Below the pieces are notes generated by a model that saw only the letters and a list, made by a program, of their open reading frames with translations, was not told where the DNA came from and did not search any database. Positions 44,293 through 51,674 of a stretch of 62,236 nt of DNA are shown piece by piece. Location: NCBI GenBank assembly GCA_016212665.1, contig JACREZ010000026.1, forward strand, positions 1 through 62,236, written 5' to 3'. The translations under genes and the position numbers were made by a program. The stretch is from Ignavibacteriota bacterium. Its GTDB lineage: Bacteria; Bacteroidota; Ignavibacteria; UBA10030; SZUA-254. Position 1 is the first letter of the stretch. Every line of letters begins with the position of its first letter.

Positions 44293-45504
44293 GTGGCTAT
44301 TCCTCGTTCGGCAAATATTAAAATCGGTCTGCTCGTTACCGCTGTAGTGATTGTCCTTGGAACGTTGTACTACACACAGAACATCGTTCAGCAATTGCTG
44401 AAGAAGGAACGGGAGATTGCTGGATTGTACGCCCGCTCGCTTGAGTTTATTGCCAACAGCCCGGCAGACCAATCCGACTACGGATTTATTTTTACAGAAG
44501 TCATCGGTTCGATTGATTTCCCGATGTTGCTTACCGATTCGCTCAACATTCCGCTCCAACCGTATCATCTCAACTCACGCAACATTGTTTTTCCCGAAAG
44601 TGCAACGGAAGAAGAAAAACTTAATCATCTCACAAGTATCATCAAAACGTTGGATGAGCAAAATAAACCCATCACGGTTACGATTCGTTTACCGTTTGGC
44701 GACATCGTTCAATATCTTCATTACGGCGAGTCGGAAATTGTCACCAAACTCCGTTTACTTCCGATAATCGAAATGATTGTCGGCGGCGTGTTTATCATCA
44801 TCGGCTATCTTGGTTTCAGTTATATCAAACGGAGCGAACAGGGAAATATCTGGGTGGGGATGGCGAAAGAAACGGCGCACCAACTCGGAACGCCACTCTC
44901 TTCTCTCCTCGGTTGGATTGAGATGATGAAGATTCATGCGGCGAACGATACAAAGCAAGCCGAAGTTGTTGCCGACATGGAAAACGATTTACAGCGGCTT
45001 CAAAAAGTCACCGACCGGTTTTCCAAAATCGGTTCGAAGCCGAGTTTCAAAGAAGAAGATTTGCATGAAGTGATTGAGTCCGTCATCAAATATTTTCAAA
45101 AGCGACTTCCCTCCCGCTACGGCGAAGGAAAGCATATTGATATTTCCATCGAAACAACCGAACATATTTCCTGCAACATCAACCGAGAATTGTTCGAGTG
45201 GGTGATTGAAAATCTTATCAAAAATGCTGTTGATGCAATTGAGGAAAGCAAGGGAAAAGTCACCTTCTCATTGGCAAAGAAAGGTAACTCCATCATCATT
45301 GATGCGAAAGATACCGGCAAGGGAATCGAAATGTCGTTGAAGAAAGATATTTTTCGCCCCGGTTACAGTACCAAAAAACGTGGCTGGGGACTCGGACTCT
45401 CACTCTCTAAACGCATTATCGAAACATATCACAAAGGAAAACTATTCGTCAAGGAAAGCAAGGTAGGAAAAGGGACGACTTTCCGAATCAAACTCCACTC
45501 TTGA
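44293..45504 (+). CDS. Membrane sensor histidine kinase
   Basis: This 403-residue kinase has two transmembrane helices (about 11-27 and 155-177) around an extracytoplasmic sensor domain of about 125 residues. The cytoplasmic part has an H-box with His196 (KETAHQLGTPLSSLLGW), N-box NLIKNAVDAIEE, G1 DAKDTGKGI and G2 RGWGLGLSLSKRII. The HQLGTPLSSL variant is common in Bacteroidota/Ignavibacteriota kinases. No receiver gene lies next to it. The start is GTG; no Shine-Dalgarno sequence is visible because a heptamer array abuts the start. Confidence 0.92.
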   Translation: MAIPRSANIKIGLLVTAVVIVLGTLYYTQNIVQQLLKKEREIAGLYARSLEFIANSPADQSDYGFIFTEVIGSIDFPMLLTDSLNIPLQPYHLNSRNIVFPESATEEEKLNHLTSIIKTLDEQNKPITVTIRLPFGDIVQYLHYGESEIVTKLRLLPIIEMIVGGVFIIIGYLGFSYIKRSEQGNIWVGMAKETAHQLGTPLSSLLGWIEMMKIHAANDTKQAEVVADMENDLQRLQKVTDRFSKIGSKPSFKEEDLHEVIESVIKYFQKRLPSRYGEGKHIDISIETTEHISCNINRELFEWVIENLIKNAVDAIEESKGKVTFSLAKKGNSIIIDAKDTGKGIEMSLKKDIFRPGYSTKKRGWGLGLSLSKRIIETYHKGKLFVKESKVGKGTTFRIKLHS

Positions 45505-45537
45505 TTTCGGATTGCGAATTGTCAATTGCGAATTAGT
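45503..45537. repeat. Heptamer repeat (GATTTCG type) after the kinase
   Basis: GATTTCG, GATTGCG, AATTGTC, AATTGCG, AATTAGT: five 7-bp units that start over the kinase stop codon. Reverse relative of 3674-3701 and of the cusA insert. Confidence 0.75.
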
Positions 45538-45560
45538 TTGGTAACTTTATATCAGCATTG

Positions 45561-45588
45561 TTAATTTTTACTTTTAAATTTTTAATTG
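45561..45588. repeat. Heptamer repeat (TTAATTT type) before the CPXCG gene
   Basis: TTAATTT, TTACTTT, TAAATTT, TTAATTG end six bases before the ATG at 45595. Same family as 44261-44288. Confidence 0.7.
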
Positions 45589-45594
45589 ATTACT

Positions 45595-45801
45595 ATGAAA
45601 CGCACTCCACACTTTCCCGACACATTGAAATTTTCATGCGAGTTCTGCGGCGAAGAAAACGTTGTCGAGTTTGACCCGACAGCAGGAGCACATCAAACGT
45701 TCACAGAAGATTGCGCTGTCTGTTGCCGACCGAATTCGGTTCGTGTGACTGTTAATGAAGTAACTGCTGAACTTCTTGTAGAAACAGAATACGAAGGTTG
45801 A
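45595..45801 (+). CDS. CPXCG-type cysteine-rich small protein
   Basis: This 68-residue protein has two Cys pairs spaced as a zinc ribbon: FSCEFCGEENVVEFD and EDCAVCCRPNSVRVTV. It matches the small bacterial CPXCG-motif family, whose function is unknown but probably involves zinc. The ATG at 45595 is preferred over an in-frame TTG at 45586, which lies inside the heptamer repeat. It follows the kinase by 90 bp. Confidence 0.85.
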   Translation: MKRTPHFPDTLKFSCEFCGEENVVEFDPTAGAHQTFTEDCAVCCRPNSVRVTVNEVTAELLVETEYEG

Positions 45802-45810
45802 CACTGAATC

Positions 45811-45938
45811 TGTTTCGTGTTTCCGGTTTACTGTTTCCGGTTTTCGATTGAAAGATACATTTCTTGTCAAAAGGTTACGGGTTACAGATTTCTGTTTTAC
45901 CATACTCACCTCTCAATGCTCAGCGCTCACCGCTCTAT
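45811..45938. repeat. Three successive heptamer arrays in one gap
   Basis: Three arrays share one 223-bp gap: 45811-45845 (TGTTTCG, TGTTTCC, GGTTTAC, TGTTTCC, GGTTTTC); 45872-45899 (AGGTTAC, GGGTTAC, AGATTTC, TGTTTTA); and 45904-45938 (ACTCACC, TCTCAAT, GCTCAGC, GCTCACC, GCTCTAT). Each has a constant 7-bp period and its own unit family. The last resembles 8701-8721 and the reverse of 3639-3666. Confidence 0.8.
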
Positions 45939-45973
45939 TTTTTTTCTTATCTTACAAATAAATTGCTGTTGAT

Positions 45974-46008
45974 GTAAACCCTTTCGTCGTGGCTGTCGTC
46001 ATGTAGAT
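45974..46008 (+). promoter_or_regulatory. Candidate autoregulated ECF sigma promoter
   Basis: GTAAACCCTTTC supplies an AAC-type -35 (AAC at 45977-45979). CGTC at 45997-46000 lies 17 bp later in TGTCGTCATGTAGA, fitting the AAC-N16/17-CGTC layout of ECF sigma promoters. The start of transcription would fall about 17 bp before the sigma gene ATG, after which comes AAAGGG. Inferred by pattern only. Confidence 0.45.
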
Positions 46009-46024
46009 AGAAAGGGCAACAAGC

Positions 46025-46570
46025 ATGGAACTACTTATGAAACAGGAGATACAACATCTTCCTGAACTACTCCGGCAAGCGCAAGCGGGAAACAGTCGGG
46101 CGTTCATCCACCTCTGCGAAGAACATACCGGTCATGTGTACGCTGTTTGTTTACGCATGTTGGCAAACGCAGAACTTGCAAAAGCAGTAACTCAGGAAAC
46201 AATCGTGAAAGCGTGGCAACAGTTGAAAAGCTTTCGGGGCGAAAGTCCGTTCGGCGCATGGATTCACCGGATTGCAATCAACACAACGCTTGATTTTCTT
46301 CGTGTCGAAAAACGGCTCGCCGCACGAGTTGTATTCACCGACGAATTCGAACCGTTCGATATGCAGGACTCCGCGTTGCCTGTTGATGTTGCCTTAGATC
46401 TGGAAGATGCTATCGCCACTCTTCCACAACAGGCACGCGCTGTTCTCCTGCTTCACGACCATGAAGGATATTCTCATGAAGAAATCGGAACCATGCTTGG
46501 CATTGCCTCTGGAACATCCAAAGCACAACTTCACCGAGCAAGAACAATTTTAAAAAAGGTGTTATCATGA
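46025..46570 (+). CDS. ECF-type RNA polymerase sigma factor
   Basis: This 181-residue sigma-70 factor of the ECF class redirects RNA polymerase to stress or envelope genes. Region 2 is LCEEHTGHVYAVCLRMLANAELAKAVTQETIVKAWQQLKSFRGES; region 4 is ATLPQQARAVLLLHDHEGYSHEEIGTMLGIASGTSKAQLHRART. AKAVTQET replaces the usual AEDLTQET/VQET motif. The gene overlaps the anti-sigma fusion gene by 4 bp, the classic sigma/anti-sigma arrangement. The ATG at 46025 follows AAAGGG; a second in-frame ATG is at 46040. Confidence 0.94.
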   Translation: MELLMKQEIQHLPELLRQAQAGNSRAFIHLCEEHTGHVYAVCLRMLANAELAKAVTQETIVKAWQQLKSFRGESPFGAWIHRIAINTTLDFLRVEKRLAARVVFTDEFEPFDMQDSALPVDVALDLEDAIATLPQQARAVLLLHDHEGYSHEEIGTMLGIASGTSKAQLHRARTILKKVLS

Positions 46571-49134
46571 ACGACAGCCATATCCTCGATTACCTGAACG
46601 ATTACATTGACGGAACACTTTCTGACAAACAGAAAGAACTCGTCGAGACACACATCCAACTCTGCCCGCATTGCGCGGAAGAACTACGTCAACTTCAACT
46701 TGTTATCAAACGAGTACAAACCTTGCCGAGCGCGATTCATCCGCCCGAAAATTTGCTTGAGGGAATTGAATCACGTCTCCACACAACAGAGAACAACCTG
46801 CTTGAACTCCGCCACAGAAATAACGGAGTTCATATTCAAAATGAACAGAAGCGATTTTCATTCTCACTTATTTATCGCATCGCGGCGGGATTTATTGTTC
46901 TCTTAGCGGCAGGAGTTGTTTGGTATTTGTTGCAGGATTCAAAACCTGAACAGCCACAGCAAACTGAGAATGAGCGCGTTCAACAATCTGAACAGAATAT
47001 TACTGAATCGAAAAGAGTTCAGACTGAAAATCAAGCCAATGAGCAGAGTGCTTCATCTTCAACGACTGCGGGTGATAGTCAGTCACAACAAAAGAAGAAA
47101 CTGACTGCCAATGTTTCTGCAGATTCTTCTCTTACAAAGATGATAACTGCTGAACCTAATGACACAGTAAAAACTATTGTGGTCCACCAAGCGGAAACAA
47201 CAGTGACGCAAACCCAAAAAAGTATAACGGGAAGAATTACAGGTAAAGTTGTTGATGAACAAGGCAATCCTCTGGTAGGCACTACTGTGGTTCTCGTTGG
47301 AACTACGCGCGGTGCTGTAACAGATAGTCATGGAAACTATACTATTATTGGAATTCCCAGCGGGACTTATTCTTTAAGGATTTCGAACATCGGCTACGCT
47401 TCTCTTGAAATAACGGATGTAAAAGTTGAATCTAATCAATCAATTTCACTTATGACTTCTACACTGCAATCAAGTGCACTTGAAATGAAGGAAGTTACTG
47501 TAACAGCAAATCGACCAATCATTAAATCCCAATCCTCATCTTCATATAAATCAGTCACTCGGAAAATGGATAATATCCCAACTGTGGGAGATGCAGGACA
47601 ACTTCAATCAGGAGTCGTGAAGCAAGGTAACAACCTCTTCCTCCGAAGTGGTCGTTCCAACGAAGGTCAGTATGTGGTTGATGGTGTTCCTGTTGAAGTA
47701 TTAACGAATTCAGTTCGAAGTGCTGAACAATATGATTTGATAACAGAAAATATTTTCCACAACGCTTTATCGTCACCTCTTTCTACTTTCTCCATTGATG
47801 TTGACAACGCATCGTACAGCAACATCCGTCGCTTCCTGAACGATGGACAACTTCCACCGAAGGATGCTGTGCGCATTGAAGAGATGATTAATTATTTCAA
47901 GTACGATTATCCACAGCCAAAAGGTTCTCGTCCCTTCTCCATCAATGCGGAAGTGTCGGAGTGTCCTTGGAACAACGACAACAAGTTACTCCTGATTGGC
48001 TTGCAGGGAAAAATTATCGAGACGGAAGAATTGCCACCAAGCAATCTCGTCTTCTTAATTGATGTTTCCGGTTCGATGAGTAGTCCCGATAAGTTGCCGT
48101 TAGTTCAATCTGCGTTTCGGTTACTTGTCAAACAACTGAGAAAGAACGATAGAGTCTCCATTGTCGTCTATGCAGGAAGTGCGGGATTGGTTCTTCCTTC
48201 AACCAAGGGAAACAGAAAAGATGATATTCTTGAAGCGATTGACCGCTTGCATGCAGGTGGTTCAACTGCAGGCGGAGCGGGAATCGCGCTTGCATACAAC
48301 ACTGCATTGGAAAATTATATTGAGGATGGAAACAATCGTGTCATTCTTGCAACCGATGGTGATTTCAATGTCGGAGTTTCGGACGATGCAGAACTTGTTC
48401 GCATGATTGAAGAGAAGCGAAACAAGGGCGTGTTTCTTTCCGTGCTTGGCTTTGGTACGGGCAACTTGAAAGATTCAAAAATGGAAAAACTTGCCGACAA
48501 AGGAAACGGCAACTACTCGTACATTGATAATATTGATGAAGCAAGAAAAGTGTTTGTCCAGCAGTTGACCGGAACATTATATACCATTGCGAAGGATGTG
48601 AAGATTCAAATTGAATTCAATCCTGCAAAAGTGAAATCGTACCGGCTCATCGGTTACGAAAACCGGTTGTTGAGGAAAGAAGATTTCCATGACGACACGA
48701 AAGATGCAGGCGAACTTGGTTCAGGGCATACCGTGACGGCACTGTACGAAATCGTTCCCGAAGATGATGAGGATGTTCAGTTGCTCGATGTGGACACATT
48801 GCGCTATCAGAAGAATAAAGTCAAAAAGTTTGCTGAAGAGACCAATGAACTGTTGACCATCAAACTGAGATACAAAGAACCTGATGCGTCAGCAAGTCAA
48901 CTGATGCAATTTCCATTGCGCGATGTAACGCTCGATTTTGATGAGACCTCTGACAACTTCCGGTGGGCGGCGGCAGTTGCAGAGTTCGGAATGTTGCTGA
49001 GAAATTCCAAATTCAAAGGTGATGCTTCGTTCCGACACGTCGTCCGTCTTGCAAACGGAGCGAAGGGTGAAGACCTTGAGGGCTACCGTTCTGAATTTAT
49101 CAAGTTGGTCGAGAAGGCGAGCGAACTGAAGTAA
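46567..49134 (+). CDS. Anti-sigma / carboxypeptidase-regulatory / von Willebrand A fusion protein
   Basis: The 855-residue membrane protein has an N-terminal anti-sigma zinc domain (1-45, His29-x3-Cys33-x2-Cys36 in THIQLCPHCAEEL) and a single transmembrane helix (about 101-122). A long Gln/Glu/Ser-rich periplasmic linker and a CarboxypepD-regulatory-like beta domain (218-310, GKVVDEQGNPLVGTTVVLVG) follow. Next comes a stretch like a TonB plug (330-380, LRSGRSNEGQYVVDGVPVE), then a YfbK-type VWA domain with MIDAS residues Asp499-x-Ser-x-Ser (LIDVSGSMSS), Thr567 and Asp597 (ATDGDFNVG). Topology suggests the outside VWA part senses a ligand or binds metal and the inside part holds the sigma factor. 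It overlaps the sigma gene by 4 bp. Confidence 0.88.
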   Translation: MNDSHILDYLNDYIDGTLSDKQKELVETHIQLCPHCAEELRQLQLVIKRVQTLPSAIHPPENLLEGIESRLHTTENNLLELRHRNNGVHIQNEQKRFSFSLIYRIAAGFIVLLAAGVVWYLLQDSKPEQPQQTENERVQQSEQNITESKRVQTENQANEQSASSSTTAGDSQSQQKKKLTANVSADSSLTKMITAEPNDTVKTIVVHQAETTVTQTQKSITGRITGKVVDEQGNPLVGTTVVLVGTTRGAVTDSHGNYTIIGIPSGTYSLRISNIGYASLEITDVKVESNQSISLMTSTLQSSALEMKEVTVTANRPIIKSQSSSSYKSVTRKMDNIPTVGDAGQLQSGVVKQGNNLFLRSGRSNEGQYVVDGVPVEVLTNSVRSAEQYDLITENIFHNALSSPLSTFSIDVDNASYSNIRRFLNDGQLPPKDAVRIEEMINYFKYDYPQPKGSRPFSINAEVSECPWNNDNKLLLIGLQGKIIETEELPPSNLVFLIDVSGSMSSPDKLPLVQSAFRLLVKQLRKNDRVSIVVYAGSAGLVLPSTKGNRKDDILEAIDRLHAGGSTAGGAGIALAYNTALENYIEDGNNRVILATDGDFNVGVSDDAELVRMIEEKRNKGVFLSVLGFGTGNLKDSKMEKLADKGNGNYSYIDNIDEARKVFVQQLTGTLYTIAKDVKIQIEFNPAKVKSYRLIGYENRLLRKEDFHDDTKDAGELGSGHTVTALYEIVPEDDEDVQLLDVDTLRYQKNKVKKFAEETNELLTIKLRYKEPDASASQLMQFPLRDVTLDFDETSDNFRWAAAVAEFGMLLRNSKFKGDASFRHVVRLANGAKGEDLEGYRSEFIKLVEKASELK

Positions 49135-49143
49135 ACTTCGTCT

Positions 49144-49199
49144 GGTTACAGGTTACAGGTTACGCAACAAAAGTAACCCGTAACCTGTAACCTGTAACC
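49144..49199 (+). terminator. Perfect 21-bp inverted repeat built from heptamers, possible terminator
   Basis: GGTTACA, GGTTACA, GGTTACG (49144-49164) are the exact reverse complement of 49179-49199, with a 14-nt loop. Each arm is three 7-bp units, and a fourth unit flanks the right arm. The hairpin lies 10 bp after the VWA fusion stop and is followed by a short T-run (CGTTTTTG). It could terminate or stabilise the transcript. Confidence 0.6.
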
Positions 49200-49271
49200 T
49201 CGTTTTTGTCCTTCCCTTCCTTTTCCGTATTTTTGCACCGCATTTTTACTCACACAAAATTCAACTCAACC

Positions 49272-51338
49272 ATGAATACGAAACTTTTCACCCTTTTTAT
49301 CATTTTGACTATGGCTCTTCTCGGATGTTCAAAAAAACAAACCACTACCACCAACTCAAACCAACAACAACAAGAGGATACACGCAAATACGCCCTTGAA
49401 CGTGTAGGACCTGCCCAGGTTGTACAAGTGTATGCGGACGGATTTGAACAACTGACCTCAAAAGAAAAAATCTTCGCGTACTACCTCAGCATGGCAAGCA
49501 TCGCCGCGCGGGATATTGCAATTGACCAGCACCACCCGAATGGATTGGAAGTCCGGGAATTGTTTGAACAGGTTTATACACACTCTACCGGAATTGATGC
49601 GGCACTACTTGGAAAAATCACTACATACCTAAAAATGTTTTGGATTAACAACGGTTCCTATGATAACCTCACTTCGAAGAAATTTGTACCCGAATGTTCG
49701 TTCGATGAATTCAAATCTGCTGTGTCAATTGCAGAAAAGAACGGCGCACAATTCGAACTTGGAAATGAAACACTTGAACAAAAATTGGAGCGATTGAAAC
49801 CAATCATTTTCGATGCAGCGTATCAACCAATGCTCACGAACAAAACTCCCGGCGATGATTGGATAAAAGGAAGCGCCGTTAATTTCTATGGAGATAACTT
49901 ATCCTACAAAGAAGTCGAACAATGGGCGAAGAAGAACGAGAAACAAGCGCTCAACTCGAAAGTTGTTAAAGAACATGGAAAGATTGTCGAGAAAGTCTGG
50001 CGCGCTGGCGGCGATGGGATTGAGCCGGGAATGTACGCGGCAGATTTGAACGCGGCAATTTCATATTTGGAGAAAGCAATTCCATACGCGGCATCGGAAC
50101 ATCAGGCGGGAACCGTGAGCAAGTTGATTACATATTTGAAGACCGGGAATTTGGATGACTTCCGCGAGTTTAATATCCATTGGGTGAAGGATAGTTCGAC
50201 GGTTGATTTTATTTTTGGATTCATCGAAGTATATCTTGACCCGCGCGGACAAAAGGCAGAGTTTGAAGCGTCCGTATTTTACACCGACCCTGAGCAGACA
50301 AAAATGATGCAGAATCTTGCAACGTACGCTCAATACTTTGAAGACAAAGCGCCGTGGAAATCTGAATACAAAAAGAAGATTGATAAATCTCCCATTGCAA
50401 ACGTCATCAACGTAACGATTGAAACAGGCGGAACCGGACCCGTCTCTCCTATCGGCATCAATCTTCCGAATGAGCAGGCAATTCGCGAACTGTATGGAAG
50501 CAAAAGCGTATTGCTTCATAACATTGTTGATGCGTATGATAAATCAAGCGGGAAAGATTTGTTGAAAGAGTTTGCATTCGACCAGCAAGAAATTGAGAAC
50601 CAGGAAAAATATGGCTCGATTGCCGATAATCTTCACACAGCAATGCACGAAGTGATTGGTCATGGTTCGGGCGCGGTCAGCCCGAAATTACAGGGGAAAG
50701 ACCCATCGGAATTTCTTCCGGGATATTACAACACGCTTGAAGAAGCCCGTGCCGATTTGGTTGCATTGTGGAATGGCTGGGATGAAAAACTCGTGGAGAT
50801 AGGAATTGCGAAGGATGCGACTGAAGCGAGAAATATCGGTGAGACGATGTTTCAACAAGCAATTCGTGTCGGACTTACACAACTTCGTCGTATCGGCAAC
50901 AGTGAGCAACTCGAAGAAGACCACATGAAGGACAGGCAACTCATTGCTCATTACATCATACAAAATTCCGATGCGGTCAACGTCGAAACGAAAGATGGAA
51001 AAACATTTTATCATATCGTTGACTACGACAAAGCCCGCGCATCAGCCGGAGAACTTCTTGCAGAACTCATGCGCATCAAAGCAGAAGGAGATTTGAAAGC
51101 GGCGAAAGAATTGATTGACAAATATGGATTGAAGGTTGATACAAAACTTCGGGACGAAGTTCAGGAACGTGCGAAGAAACTTGATGCGCCCGCATACACC
51201 GGATTTGTCATGCCGAAACTTGAACCGGTGATGAACCCCGAGGCAACCATTGTTGATATTAACGTCACCTACCCACTCGACCTTGCAACACAGATGTTGG
51301 AGTATTCTGCATTTACAAAAATGATAAAAAGAAGATAA
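49272..51338 (+). CDS. Dipeptidyl-peptidase III-like (M49) lipoprotein
   Basis: This 688-residue lipoprotein (lipobox MALLGC, Cys19) is a zinc metallopeptidase of family M49, which releases dipeptides from peptide N termini. The zinc site is His459-Glu-Val-Ile-Gly-His464 (HEVIGHGSG), the six-residue HExxGH variant unique to M49. The third ligand lies in NTLEEARADL (Glu490-Glu491), matching EExRA(E/D). I use the ATG at 49272 because it begins the signal peptide; the frame stays open upstream to 49206. Lipid attachment implies action at the periplasmic or outer-membrane face, on imported peptides. Confidence 0.92.
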   Translation: MNTKLFTLFIILTMALLGCSKKQTTTTNSNQQQQEDTRKYALERVGPAQVVQVYADGFEQLTSKEKIFAYYLSMASIAARDIAIDQHHPNGLEVRELFEQVYTHSTGIDAALLGKITTYLKMFWINNGSYDNLTSKKFVPECSFDEFKSAVSIAEKNGAQFELGNETLEQKLERLKPIIFDAAYQPMLTNKTPGDDWIKGSAVNFYGDNLSYKEVEQWAKKNEKQALNSKVVKEHGKIVEKVWRAGGDGIEPGMYAADLNAAISYLEKAIPYAASEHQAGTVSKLITYLKTGNLDDFREFNIHWVKDSSTVDFIFGFIEVYLDPRGQKAEFEASVFYTDPEQTKMMQNLATYAQYFEDKAPWKSEYKKKIDKSPIANVINVTIETGGTGPVSPIGINLPNEQAIRELYGSKSVLLHNIVDAYDKSSGKDLLKEFAFDQQEIENQEKYGSIADNLHTAMHEVIGHGSGAVSPKLQGKDPSEFLPGYYNTLEEARADLVALWNGWDEKLVEIGIAKDATEARNIGETMFQQAIRVGLTQLRRIGNSEQLEEDHMKDRQLIAHYIIQNSDAVNVETKDGKTFYHIVDYDKARASAGELLAELMRIKAEGDLKAAKELIDKYGLKVDTKLRDEVQERAKKLDAPAYTGFVMPKLEPVMNPEATIVDINVTYPLDLATQMLEYSAFTKMIKRR

Positions 51339-51674
51339 ACAACTATTGCCTCAGCGTGAAAACTTCGAATTATCTCTACAGTAATTTTTAGCAACATTGA
51401 TAGCACCAACTCCTCAAACCATGATGGTAGCCTCGTTGTCGGTGGTGTGATTTTCCAACTTATTGATATTATGTTTCATTCCTACGATTTATTTTTACTT
51501 CCAGAAGGATATCGGAAACTGATTGCAACGCTACGATAATTACGACAACAATAAAAGCAGAGAGTTTGAACTGTTTTCATATTTGATTTATTTGAATAAA
51601 AAAATGCTGAATATCTGTCCTCGCACAGGTATTCAGCATTTTGTTATACTGGTTTCACGACTTCAATCCCGATA
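51339..51674. other. Convergent intergenic region, no gene seen
   Basis: This 336-bp gap lies between the convergent M49 peptidase and T9SS cargo genes. Apart from the terminator at 51601-51642 I see no gene or repeat. Confidence 0.6.
51601..51642. terminator. Bidirectional hairpin terminator
   Basis: Positions 51601-51618 and 51625-51642 are complementary over 18 bp with a single G-U/mismatch and a 6-nt loop (CCTCGC). The stem begins with AAAA and ends with TTTT, so it has a U-run in both directions. It serves the convergent genes on either side. Confidence 0.88.
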
